A DNA stretch of 20,296 bases from an uncultured Pseudoxanthomonas sp. (lineage in GTDB: Bacteria > Pseudomonadota > Gammaproteobacteria > Xanthomonadales > Xanthomonadaceae). Position numbers and translations under genes: made by a program. The stretch is from NCBI GenBank assembly GCA_946886405.1, contig CAMPIO010000060.1, positions 1 to 20,296 on the forward strand, given 5' to 3'. The notes under the pieces were generated by a model. That model was not told where the DNA came from, ran no database searches, and worked only from the letters and a program-made list of their open reading frames with translations. This document shows positions 1-7,477 of the stretch, in pieces (positions within the stretch are counted from its first letter, which is position 1; every line of letters starts with the position of its first letter).

Positions 1-481
1 ACCGCGCGATTCGCACCAGCGCAGGTACATGCGCAGCAGGATCTCGGCCCAGTCCTGCGCTTCGGTACCGCCAGCGCCGGCCTGGATGTCGACGAAGGCG
101 TTGGCGCTGTCCATCTTGCCGGAGAACATGCGCTGGAATTCCAGCTTGTCCACCCGTCCGGCGTAACGTTCGACATCGGCCACCACGGCGTGCGCGGTGT
201 CCTCGTCGTTCTCCATCTCGGCCAGTTCCAGCAGTTCACTGGCGCCGGCCAGGCCTTCCTCGATGTCGCGGATGCCGTTGACGGTCTTGTCCAGCAACGA
301 ACGCTCGCGACCGAGTTGCTGGGCGTATTCGGCGTTGTTCCAGATGTCCGGGCTTTCCAGCTCGCGGTTTACTTCTTCCAGGCGCTCGCGCTTGGCATCG
401 TAGTCAAAGATACCCCCGGAGCGAGGCCAGCCTGTCCTGCAGGTCGGCGATGCGCTGGCGGATGGGATTGAGCTCGATCAT
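1..481 (-). CDS. prfB: Peptide chain release factor 2 (RF2), 5' part, with programmed +1 frameshift
   Basis: RF2 reads UGA and UAA stop codons and triggers peptide release on the ribosome. The gene starts with ATG at 481-479 and encodes 25 residues (MIELNPIRQRIADL..., ending LRGYL) before an in-frame TGA at 406-404. Skipping base 406 restores a frame that continues DYDAKRERLEEVNREL and stays open to base 1, so the CDS is best written complement(join(1..405,407..481)). About 160 residues are visible: the N-terminal helical domain and the start of the peptidyl-transfer domain (GAGGTEAQDWA). The codon-recognition SPF motif and the catalytic GGQ lie outside the window. The usual length is about 370 residues. 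No good Shine-Dalgarno sequence precedes the ATG, and the start is chosen by homology to the RF2 N-terminus. The gene is divergent from the GGDEF gene, with 130 bases between the two starts. The identification is very secure. Confidence 0.96.
403..417 (-). promoter_or_regulatory. RF2 programmed +1 frameshift site
   Basis: On the minus strand the sequence reads GGGGG TAT CTT TGA C. This is an internal Shine-Dalgarno-like G run (413-417), then TAT, the slippery CTT (409-407), TGA (406-404) and a following C. It matches the well-known autoregulatory site of prfB: scarce RF2 lets the ribosome slip +1 at CTT-TGA-C and make full-length RF2, while abundant RF2 terminates there. Compared with the E. 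coli site as I remember it, the base before the G run is C instead of A, so the internal Shine-Dalgarno pairing may be one pair weaker. Confidence 0.95.
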
Positions 482-611
482 GGGGGACGGTGACGGGGAA
501 CGGAATCGGTCGGAGAGGATACCAGAGCCGTGCATGAGGCCGCGCCCACATGGGCGGACTGGAATGGGACTTGCATCGACGCAGGAGCGTCCTTCCGAGT
601 GCCGTCCGCTC

Positions 612-2537
612 ATGCCGACTCCCGCTGCCCTGCCCACGTCACTGCTGCCCTGCCTGCTGGGCCTGGCCCTGTTGCTCAGCCTGCCGTCGTCGCGCGCCCA
701 AGGCACGCAGCCTTCCATGCACGACCGCAGCGGCGAGGTGAAACGCTGCCTGCAGCTGCGTCGCGACGCACCGCCGGTGGCGGTCAAACTGGCGGAATCG
801 CTGCTGCGCGAACCCGATCTGTCGGTCGAGGACGAAGTGAAGACCCTCAGTTGTCTCGGCATCGCCGCTGGCCTGACCGGCGACCGGGGGCGCGCCGTGG
901 ACGCGGGTGAACAGATGGAACGGCGCGTGGTGGAACATCCCGGCCTGCCACTGGAGTTCCGCGCGCGTGCGTTCTCGCAGGCGGGTTCCATCTTCCATGG
1001 CGCAGGCCAGATCCATCGCGCCGAAGCCGCCTACCTGAAAGCGCAGGATCTTGCCGCACAGCTCAAGGCCGACGAGGCCGCCCTGTTCCAGGCGACCACG
1101 TTGACCAATATCGGCCTGATCCACGCCGACTACCTCGATTCACCCGAGGTCGCCGATGGCTACTACCGCAAGGCGCTGGTCGCTGCGGGATCGGTAGCGC
1201 TGGAAGACCCGCTGATCCTGCACAACCACGCCCTCAACCTGGTCAGGCTGGGACGCATCGACGAGGCGTTGGCCGTCATCGACCAGGGGGAAGCCGTAGC
1301 GCTCCGGAAGCAGGCGCAGTCAGTCGTGGACCGCCTGCGGGCGGAGCGCGCGGGCGTCTGGGTCATGCAGGGCCGACTGGCGCAGGCCCGTCCCGTGCTC
1401 GAGGCAGCGATCAGATCGCAGCAGACCAGTGTCGACACGCCTGGCCTGGCGGGTTCGCTGGCCAAATTCTCGACGTTGCAGCGACTGTCCGGCGACGCAG
1501 TGGGCGCCTTGGCGACCGCACGTCGCGCATGGTCAAGCGTGGATGGCATGCCCCAGCCACAGAAGCAGCGTGAAGTGTTGCGTGCCTGGATGGCCGCGCA
1601 CGCAGCGCTGGGCCAGGCCGACGAGGCGATGGCGGTCGGCGCGCGTCTGCATGCACTGGAGATGCAGACCCTGAAGGAGCAGCGGCTGGAGTTGCTGGCC
1701 GACCTGCAGGCACGCAGCGAAAGCGCGGCGGCCCAGCGCGAACTGGAGACCATGCGCCATGAGGCGCAGGTGCGTGGATTGAACGACGAGAAGTCGACCC
1801 TGGTGCGTCGCGCCGGCATCGCCTTGCTGATCGTGCTGGTGCTGGCCGGTGTCGGCTTCGGCCTGCTGCAGCGTCGCAAGAACCGGCAGTTGCGGAAGGT
1901 CAGCGCCACCGACTCGCTCACCGGCCTGCGCAACCGGCGGGCTGCGACCGAGGCACTGAAGGCGATGTCGCTGCACCATCCGGTCGCCGGAACGCGCCAC
2001 GTGCTGTTCCTGATCGACATCGACCACTTCAAGAAGGTCAATGATGGGTTTGGCCATCATGCCGGCGACCAGGTATTGATCGCGTTGGCGCGTCGCCTGC
2101 GCGACATCGGCCGTACCGACGACGTCATCGCGCGCTGGGGCGGCGAAGAATTCCTGATGGCCTGCGCCGACCTCACCGAGGCGCAGGCGTGCACCGTCGC
2201 TTCCCGCCTGCACGAAGCGCTGTGCGAGGTGCACGAACTCGCGCCACGCCAGCGCTGGCCGCTCACGGTGTCGCTGGGCTTCGCGCCATTCCCGTTCTTC
2301 GACAATGCAGCCAGCGGCTGGGATTACGCCCTGCGCATGGCGGACCGCGCGCTGTACGCCGCCAAGGACCGTCGCAATGCCTGGGCCGGCCTGTGGGGCC
2401 GCCACCTGCCGGACAGCACCACCCTGCAGAGCGTGCTGGAGACCCCGGAAGAGGCGGTTCGCAGCGGTGCCATCGAACTGGTGGCCAGCTACGCCGTGGA
2501 GCGTTTGCCCCAGGTGCCGGCCACGCGGGCCGCCTAG
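612..2537 (+). CDS. Membrane-anchored TPR-GGDEF diguanylate cyclase
   Basis: This predicted 641-residue protein should make cyclic di-GMP from two GTP. The ATG at 612 is chosen because it opens directly into a signal peptide (LLPCLLGLALLLSLPSSRAQG). The frame is open upstream to 450, but that stretch overlaps prfB and has no signal sequence. Residues about 40-370 form a helical TPR-like sensor region (for example ALFQATTLTNIGLIHADYL). A charged coiled coil follows, then one transmembrane helix at about 400-422 (AGIALLIVLVLAGVGFGLL). The GGDEF domain spans about 430-590: DSLTGLRNRR at 434, IDIDHFKKVNDGFGHHAGD, active site GGEEF at 510-514. RTDD at 501-504, five residues before GGEEF, fits the RxxD inhibitory I-site, so product inhibition is likely. 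The periplasmic sensor/cytoplasmic cyclase layout is inferred from one signal peptide and one membrane helix. No specific ligand or gene name can be assigned. Confidence 0.9.
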   Translation: MPTPAALPTSLLPCLLGLALLLSLPSSRAQGTQPSMHDRSGEVKRCLQLRRDAPPVAVKLAESLLREPDLSVEDEVKTLSCLGIAAGLTGDRGRAVDAGEQMERRVVEHPGLPLEFRARAFSQAGSIFHGAGQIHRAEAAYLKAQDLAAQLKADEAALFQATTLTNIGLIHADYLDSPEVADGYYRKALVAAGSVALEDPLILHNHALNLVRLGRIDEALAVIDQGEAVALRKQAQSVVDRLRAERAGVWVMQGRLAQARPVLEAAIRSQQTSVDTPGLAGSLAKFSTLQRLSGDAVGALATARRAWSSVDGMPQPQKQREVLRAWMAAHAALGQADEAMAVGARLHALEMQTLKEQRLELLADLQARSESAAAQRELETMRHEAQVRGLNDEKSTLVRRAGIALLIVLVLAGVGFGLLQRRKNRQLRKVSATDSLTGLRNRRAATEALKAMSLHHPVAGTRHVLFLIDIDHFKKVNDGFGHHAGDQVLIALARRLRDIGRTDDVIARWGGEEFLMACADLTEAQACTVASRLHEALCEVHELAPRQRWPLTVSLGFAPFPFFDNAASGWDYALRMADRALYAAKDRRNAWAGLWGRHLPDSTTLQSVLETPEEAVRSGAIELVASYAVERLPQVPATRAA

Positions 2538-3422
2538 CTAGGACGCTTCGGCTCCGGTGCGCTGGCGCAGATCCTGCCGGTGGCGCCGGCTGCACGGCAG
2601 CGCGCTGCCATCCTTCATGTGGACGCGCGCGTCGCCGGTATCCAGCGGCTCGATCGAAGCCACCTGGTCCAGGCTGACGATATAGCTGCGATGGATGCGG
2701 GTGAAGCGGCGCGGATCCAGCCGCGATTCTATGCCCGCGATAGTGCTGCGCAGCGGGTAGTCATGGCCGCGGACGCGGAGGTTCACGTAGTTGCCGGCCG
2801 CCTGCAGCCACTCGATGTCATTGGCCGCCACCAGGAACTCGCGCCCGAGTTTGCGCACCAGGAAACGCTCCGGCTGGTCGACGGGCTCCAACGGCAGGCC
2901 CTCGTCGGGTTCCGTGAGCAGGCTGGCCTCGCCCTGCCAGCGGCGCAGCAGGAAGCGATAACCCTCCACGACCACCACGATGGTGGCGAAGCTGCGTGCA
3001 TCCTTGAGGTACTCGTAGGCCAGTTCGCGTGGCCATGGGCCGAATTCGTAGGCCATGCCCTGTGTGCGGTACGCCAGCACCCGCAACGCCACCATGGCGA
3101 CCACGTGCATCAGGCAGACCAGGACACTGGCGATCACGTACTCGCCCAGCCGCGCGCGCCAGTTCTCCCAGTCCAGAGGGCGCCAGCGGGTATACCAGAC
3201 GATGGCAGGGATCAGCACCAGCACCCAGACCAGTGCGCTGCTGGCTTCCCAGACCACGGGCTCCCATGCGTGGATGCCGGAATCACCGCGCCGGAGCTCC
3301 ATCAGCGTCGTCAGGCTGTTGGCGATGCCATTGGCGGCGGTCAGAGCGACCCAGAATCCTGCTTCGACCCATCGCCTCCATGGCAGGTAGCGTTCGTAGG
3401 TCAGGGTGTCCTGGCGGTTCAT
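2538..3422 (-). CDS. rpfD: Membrane-bound LytTR-family transcription regulator, RpfD-like
   Basis: This 294-residue protein has about four N-terminal hydrophobic segments (roughly 20-42, 60-79, 97-117, 143-160) and a C-terminal LytTR DNA-binding domain (about 187-287). The LytTR hallmarks are FLVRKLGREFLVAANDIEWL, AAGNYVNLRV and FTRIHRSYIVSLDQV. There is no receiver domain, so it is a one-component membrane regulator, not a classical response regulator. The name rpfD rests on the LytTR architecture and on its position between prfB and recJ-rpfE-greA, which is how I recall the Xanthomonas rpf region; this link is from memory and not tested. Its stop codon directly abuts that of the GGDEF gene (TAG then CTA). 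It is divergent from the acyltransferase gene, and the shared region holds a tandem repeat suited to LytTR binding. The start at 3422 is the first ATG and sits just downstream of a good -10 box. Confidence 0.88.
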   Translation of the reverse strand: MNRQDTLTYERYLPWRRWVEAGFWVALTAANGIANSLTTLMELRRGDSGIHAWEPVVWEASSALVWVLVLIPAIVWYTRWRPLDWENWRARLGEYVIASVLVCLMHVVAMVALRVLAYRTQGMAYEFGPWPRELAYEYLKDARSFATIVVVVEGYRFLLRRWQGEASLLTEPDEGLPLEPVDQPERFLVRKLGREFLVAANDIEWLQAAGNYVNLRVRGHDYPLRSTIAGIESRLDPRRFTRIHRSYIVSLDQVASIEPLDTGDARVHMKDGSALPCSRRHRQDLRQRTGAEAS

Positions 3423-3428
3423 GTGCGC

Positions 3429-3457
3429 ATTTTAACCGTCGCCTCCGGTGGCACGCA
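3429..3457 (-). promoter_or_regulatory. Predicted rpfD promoter, apparently leaderless
   Basis: TAAAAT on the minus strand (3434-3429) matches five of six bases of the -10 consensus. Its last base is six bases from the A of the rpfD ATG (3422), so transcription should begin at or next to the start codon, giving a leaderless mRNA. No Shine-Dalgarno sequence could fit. With a 17-base spacer the -35 position (3457-3452, TGCGTG) is poor, as expected of an activator-dependent promoter. The tandem repeats lie directly upstream. Confidence 0.5.
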
Positions 3458-3460
3458 GCG

Positions 3461-3492
3461 CGATTCGTCCCCCGGTTCCGCGACTCGTCCCC
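3461..3492. promoter_or_regulatory. Tandem direct repeat CGAYTCGTCCCC, probable LytTR operator
   Basis: CGATTCGTCCCC (3461-3472) and CGACTCGTCCCC (3481-3492) differ at one base and repeat with a 20-base period, about two helical turns. LytTR proteins are known to bind tandem direct repeats on one DNA face, often just upstream of a -35 box. The core TTCGTC also matches the AlgR site (CCGTTCGTC), AlgR being a LytTR protein. Relative to the predicted rpfD start the copies lie near -39 to -50 and -59 to -70. Binding by the adjacent LytTR protein is an inference. Confidence 0.55.
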
Positions 3493-3576
3493 GCCGACCC
3501 GCCATCCATCCCTTCGCACTGTCCGGCGGGGGCGCGTGCGCTGAAGCTGCGGGCTTCGATGAAAAAGGACAACGCC

Positions 3577-4785
3577 ATGCAACGTCGCCACGACCTCGAC
3601 TGGGTCAGGGTCTGCGCCTTCGGGCTGCTGGTCCTCTACCACGTGGGCATGTACTACGTGACGTGGGACTGGCATGTGAAAAGCCCGGCTGCCAGCGACG
3701 CGCTGGAGCCGTTCATGCTGCTCAGCTCTCCCTGGCGACTGTCGCTGCTGTTCCTGGTCTCGGGCACGGCGACCGCCTTCCTGCTGGGCCGGGCGCAGCG
3801 CACTGCGGAGACGGCTGGCACACGCCCCCGCTTCCTCGGCGGCCGCTCATGGCGGCTGTTGGTGCCGCTGGTCTTCGGCATGCTGGTGATCGTGCCGCCG
3901 CAGGCCTATTACGAGGTGGTGGAGCAGCTGCCGGGCGGCTACCACGAGGGCTACCTGGCGTTCTACGCGCGGTACTTGAGCGCGTACGACGGCTTCTGCG
4001 ATGCGGACGGTTGCCTGGATGTCCCCACGTGGAACCACCTGTGGTTCGTGGCCTACCTCTGGGTCTACACCGTGGTGCTGTGGCTGCTGTGGCGGCTGGC
4101 ACCACGGGCGCTCGACGTGGCGGGCGGCCTGCTCGCCAACGCGCTGTCCGGGCTGGGGGCGCTGGTCTGGCCGTTCCTGTTCCTCGGCGTGGCGCGCGTG
4201 CTGCTGGTCGGTCGCTTCGAGCAGACGCATGCGCTGGTGGACGACTGGTACAACCATGCGCAGTACTTCAGTGTGTTCCTGTTCGGTTTCCTCGTCGCCC
4301 GGGCCGATGGCGTATGGCAGGCCATCGACCGGCTGCGCTGGCCCGCACTGGTGATCTGGCTCGGCAGCTGGGCGGGACTGATCGCCTACTTCACCCGCTT
4401 CGCCGATATCGATCCACCGGAAGCGCTGCGCGCAGCGATGCGCTTGGCCTGGGCCCTGAACCAGTGGTGCGCCATCCTCGCGGTGCTCGGCTTCGCGCAT
4501 CACTGGCGACCCGGCGACAGTCCGGCCCTGCGCTACCTGGTGGCGGCGGTGTTCCCTGTCTACATCCTCCACCAGACTGTCATCGTGGTCGTGGCCCATC
4601 ACCTGAAACCCTTGGCGATTCCACCGCTCGTGGAGGGTCCGCTGCTGGTCGCGATCACGCTGGCCGCCTGTTTCGCAGGATATGAGGCCGTCCGGCGGGT
4701 TCGCTGGTTGCGCCCCCTGTTCGGATTGAAGGCCAGCAAAGGAGCGGCATCCGACAGCCCGCCACTGGCGACCGAACCGCGCTGA
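3577..4785 (+). CDS. Acyltransferase family 3 (OpgC/OafA-like) integral membrane protein
   Basis: This 402-residue polytopic inner-membrane protein belongs to the acyltransferase-3 superfamily, whose members move acyl or succinyl groups onto glucans, lipids or surface sugars. The N-terminus (MQRRHDLDWVRVCAFGLLVLYH) carries the family's DxxR-like segment and the conserved His in LVLYHVGM. About ten hydrophobic segments follow, including LLVPLVFGMLVIVPPQAYY, HLWFVAYLWVYTVVLWLLW and AAVFPVYILHQTVIVVVAHHL. The ATG at 3577 is preferred because AAAAAGGA lies eight bases upstream; an in-frame ATG at 3559 lacks such a site. The tail after about residue 380 is polar. The gene is divergent from rpfD and convergent with recJ, 7 bases apart. 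The exact acyl donor and acceptor cannot be read from the sequence. OpgC-like glucan modification is the closest guess, based on the overall pattern. Confidence 0.85.
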   Translation: MQRRHDLDWVRVCAFGLLVLYHVGMYYVTWDWHVKSPAASDALEPFMLLSSPWRLSLLFLVSGTATAFLLGRAQRTAETAGTRPRFLGGRSWRLLVPLVFGMLVIVPPQAYYEVVEQLPGGYHEGYLAFYARYLSAYDGFCDADGCLDVPTWNHLWFVAYLWVYTVVLWLLWRLAPRALDVAGGLLANALSGLGALVWPFLFLGVARVLLVGRFEQTHALVDDWYNHAQYFSVFLFGFLVARADGVWQAIDRLRWPALVIWLGSWAGLIAYFTRFADIDPPEALRAAMRLAWALNQWCAILAVLGFAHHWRPGDSPALRYLVAAVFPVYILHQTVIVVVAHHLKPLAIPPLVEGPLLVAITLAACFAGYEAVRRVRWLRPLFGLKASKGAASDSPPLATEPR

Positions 4786-4796
4786 CGTGACGTCAG
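4782..4796. repeat. Short inverted repeat holding both convergent stop codons
   Basis: CTGACG (4782-4787), a TGA spacer and CGTCAG (4791-4796) form a perfect 6-base inverted repeat. The acyltransferase TGA (4783-4785) and the recJ stop (4795-4793 on the minus strand) lie in opposite arms. There is no T run, so it is not an obvious intrinsic terminator. Confidence 0.6.
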
Positions 4797-6520
4797 TCCG
4801 CCGCCTGCCAATGGCGCAGCAGCAGTTGGATACCGCGACGGTCCTTCCAGTCGTCGGTGTCCAACTGGTAGGCAGCCTGGATGCGCGCAGGCGGCGACAT
4901 ATCGTGCCAGCCGTTGAAGTGGATGGCGTTCAAGGGGGCGGCGTGGCCCTCCGCCCTGAGCGAGAACTTCAGATGCTTGTCGCCAACCACGCGCCAGTCC
5001 AGCACGTCGAATACGCCATCGAACACGGGTTCGGGGAAGCCCTGCCCCCAAGGCCCCGCACTGCGCAGCACGTCCGCATGCGCGCGATCGAACTCGGCTG
5101 ACGACAGCTCGCCATCGCTCAGCACTTCCTCGCGCAACAGGTCGTCGTCGAGCAGTGCGCTCGCATGCTGATGGAAGGCAGCGCGGAACTGCGGCAGCGC
5201 GCTCTCGTCCAGGGTCAGGCCGGCGGCCATCGCGTGCCCGCCGAAGCGCTGGATCAGGCCGGGATGTGCGGTATCCACGGCAGCCAGCGCATCGCGGATG
5301 TGGAAGCCCGGGATCGAGCGCGCCGAGCCGCGCAGCGTCGTACTTCCCGGTTCCGCCGGCGCGAACGCAACGACCGGTCGATGCAGGCGCTCCTTGATCT
5401 TGGACGCGACCAGCCCGACCACGCCCGGATGCCACTCGGGATCGAACAGGCAGGGCGCCAGCGGCGCCGTGCCGCTCTGCACATCGTCGATGCGTGCCAG
5501 GGCGGCATGCGCCTCGTCGACCATCTGCTGCTGCACACCGCGCCGCTCGGCATTGATGCCTTCGAGCACGCGCGCCATCTCGTCGGCCTGCGCCGCGTCA
5601 TCGGTCAGCAGACACGCGATGCCGAGCGCCATGTCTTCCAGCCGACCCGCCGCATTCAGGCGAGGGGCGATCGCGAAACCGATATCGGCCGTCGTGAGGC
5701 GTGCAGGGTCGCGGCCGGCGACGCGCATCAGTGCCTGCAGCCCCGCGCACCCCTGCCCGGCCCGCAAGCGGCGCAGTCCGGCGCCCACCAGGGCACGGTT
5801 GTTCGCGTCCAGCGGCACCAGGTCCGCGACGGTGCCAATGGCGACGAGATCGAGCAGCGTGGAGAGATCCGGCTCCGGTCCCTCGAACCCGCCGCGCTCA
5901 CGCAGCACGCGGCGCAGAGCCAGCAATACATAGAACATAACGCCGACGCCGGCCAGCATCTTGCTGGGGAACGGATCACCGCGCAGGTTCGGATTGACGA
6001 TGACATCGGCCGGCGGCAAGTGCTCGCCAGGGAGATGGTGATCGGTGACGAGCACCTGCCATCCGCGCGCCTTGGCGGCCGCGATGCCTGCATGGCACGC
6101 GATGCCGTGGTCCACGGTGACCAGCAGGTCGGGTTGCAAGACAGCCAGTTCGTCCACCAGCGACGGTGACAGGCCGTAGCCGTGGACCATGCGGTTCGGC
6201 ACGGCGGGCGTCACCCGGCGTGCACCCAGCAGGCACAGGCCGCGCACGCCCACGGCACAGGCCGTGGCGCCGTCGCAGTCGAAGTCGCCGACGATGACGA
6301 TATGCCGGTCCTGCGCAATGGCATCAGCGAGCAAGGCAGTGGCTTCGTCGAGGCCACCCAACAGATCGGGAGGCAGCAGGTGCGCCAGCCGTGGCTGCGC
6401 CTGGTCGAGCGACAGCGCACCCCGCGCCTCGTAGATCCGTCGCAGCAGCGAAGGAACGCTGTCGGGCCACTGCCCGCCTTCGGCGATGGCGCGCCGGCGG
6501 ATCCGCGGGGACGAGGTCAT
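4793..6520 (-). CDS. recJ: Single-stranded-DNA-specific 5'-3' exonuclease RecJ
   Basis: RecJ degrades single-stranded DNA 5' to 3' in RecF-pathway recombination, mismatch repair and base-excision repair, using divalent metal ions. The 575-residue protein is close to the usual length. DHH-domain motifs are intact: DFDCDG at 79-84, VDHG at 136-139, TDHH at 159-162 and NPN at 176-178. The DHHA1 domain shows DPEWHPGVVGLVASKI, GSARSIPGFHIRD and RFGGHAMAAG (GGH at 427-429). A C-terminal OB-like segment includes DWRVVGDKHLKFSLRAEG. The ATG at 6520 is chosen because it overlaps the rpfE stop by four bases (ATGA), which suggests translational coupling; the frame is open further upstream but inside rpfE. 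It is the last gene of the carA-to-recJ block and converges with the acyltransferase gene. Confidence 0.95.
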   Translation of the reverse strand: MTSSPRIRRRAIAEGGQWPDSVPSLLRRIYEARGALSLDQAQPRLAHLLPPDLLGGLDEATALLADAIAQDRHIVIVGDFDCDGATACAVGVRGLCLLGARRVTPAVPNRMVHGYGLSPSLVDELAVLQPDLLVTVDHGIACHAGIAAAKARGWQVLVTDHHLPGEHLPPADVIVNPNLRGDPFPSKMLAGVGVMFYVLLALRRVLRERGGFEGPEPDLSTLLDLVAIGTVADLVPLDANNRALVGAGLRRLRAGQGCAGLQALMRVAGRDPARLTTADIGFAIAPRLNAAGRLEDMALGIACLLTDDAAQADEMARVLEGINAERRGVQQQMVDEAHAALARIDDVQSGTAPLAPCLFDPEWHPGVVGLVASKIKERLHRPVVAFAPAEPGSTTLRGSARSIPGFHIRDALAAVDTAHPGLIQRFGGHAMAAGLTLDESALPQFRAAFHQHASALLDDDLLREEVLSDGELSSAEFDRAHADVLRSAGPWGQGFPEPVFDGVFDVLDWRVVGDKHLKFSLRAEGHAAPLNAIHFNGWHDMSPPARIQAAYQLDTDDWKDRRGIQLLLRHWQAAD

Positions 6521-7470
6521 GCCGGAACGTGATCCGGGCGCACCGTGTCCAACCGTTGCAAGGGAGCGCGCCAGACGCGCCAACGCTGTTCGCGACGCAG
6601 CGAGAACAGCGTGCCATCCTCGAAGTCGAGGTTCAACGCATCCAGCTCGCGTTTGCGCAGCGCCTCAAGCAACGGTCCCAGCGCATCGCGGCACAGCAGG
6701 TCGAGGTCGCGCAGGTGACGCAGGTCGATCAGCGCATCGACGCCGCCCTCGCCGTTGGCATGCACCGCGTCCACCCCGGCCACACGCGCCAACGACTGCA
6801 GCAGCACGTCGTTGCCCTTGACCTGGCGGAATCCGGTACGCACGGCATCCGGCAGCACGCCGCCGCCCCAGAACCACAGGGAGTTCACCGGCGGCTTGCC
6901 CTGCGTCGCGCGCTGCGCGTTCCACGGATGGTTGTGCAGCATCACCTGCGCCTCGCTGAGCAGGGCGCGCCAGCGTCGCCCCGCATCGCCCTCCGGCAAA
7001 TGCGCGAACAGGTCATCGCCCAGTACCTCGCTCGCAGGCGCGAAGGCAGGCAGTTTCGCTTCCAACGGCAGGCGCAGGTACCAGCGCGCCGGATGGGGGG
7101 CGTCCAGCAGCATGCCGGCATCGCCGAACAACGGCTTCAGCGCGGGCAGCAGGTGCGCGGTGTCCTCGTCGGTGAGCGCGAGCGCTTCGCCGTAAGCCAG
7201 CATGCGTGCGCCGGTCATGTCGGGCGATACGCGCGCCGGGTCGGCACGCAGCCATGTCGCGCCTGCCGCATCCCGGGCATCGTGCTGGCGCGTGAGCGCC
7301 GCGACCGGCCAGTGATCCGGGATAAGCTGGAACTGGCGCCGCAGCTGGGCGCGCTCGCCCGCTTCGCCCGCCGTCCGGTCGGCCCGGCCCAAGGCTTTCG
7401 CAAGGTCGGGGGGCAGGACCTGCCCGACCAGGCGGGTGCGTGCAGGCAGCAGCAGCGTGGCCTGGGCCAT
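6517..7470 (-). CDS. rpfE: RpfE-family protein (putative phosphoglycerate-mutase-like), function unproven
   Basis: This 317-residue soluble protein without signal peptide or membrane segments lies between greA and recJ, the position I recall for rpfE in the Xanthomonas rpf region. Such proteins are often labelled regulatory protein RpfE or phosphoglycerate mutase, but I do not see a convincing set of mutase metal or phosphate ligands. Notable conserved-looking stretches are LIPDHWPVAALTR, MLAYGEALALTDEDTAHLLPAL, ARWYLRLP, LHNHPWN, and PPVNSLWFWGGGVLP at about 210-224. The last of these is the strongest family marker. The start ATG at 7470 follows the greA stop by 7 bases, and the stop overlaps the recJ start by four bases, so it is almost certainly co-translated with both. 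In Xanthomonas the rpf genes affect virulence-factor production, but no biochemical role is established from this sequence. Confidence 0.8.
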   Translation of the reverse strand: MAQATLLLPARTRLVGQVLPPDLAKALGRADRTAGEAGERAQLRRQFQLIPDHWPVAALTRQHDARDAAGATWLRADPARVSPDMTGARMLAYGEALALTDEDTAHLLPALKPLFGDAGMLLDAPHPARWYLRLPLEAKLPAFAPASEVLGDDLFAHLPEGDAGRRWRALLSEAQVMLHNHPWNAQRATQGKPPVNSLWFWGGGVLPDAVRTGFRQVKGNDVLLQSLARVAGVDAVHANGEGGVDALIDLRHLRDLDLLCRDALGPLLEALRKRELDALNLDFEDGTLFSLRREQRWRVWRAPLQRLDTVRPDHVPA

Positions 7471-7477
7471 CAGGCAC

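Noticed and set aside
404..406. In-frame stop in prfB as a disabling mutation
   Set aside because: The context TAT CTT TGA C with the upstream G run is the conserved programmed frameshift site, so the gene is intact as far as can be seen.
450..611. N-terminal extension of the GGDEF protein
   Set aside because: It overlaps the prfB start, is Arg- and Pro-rich, and would bury the signal peptide that begins at 612.
3559..3576. Earlier ATG for the acyltransferase
   Set aside because: It lacks a Shine-Dalgarno sequence, whereas the ATG at 3577 has AAAAAGGA at good spacing and gives the family N-terminus. Still possible.
2580..4685. A 701-codon open frame on the plus strand
   Set aside because: It is antisense to rpfD and then out of frame within the acyltransferase gene, both of which have clear domains. 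The translation is low-complexity and matches no family I know.
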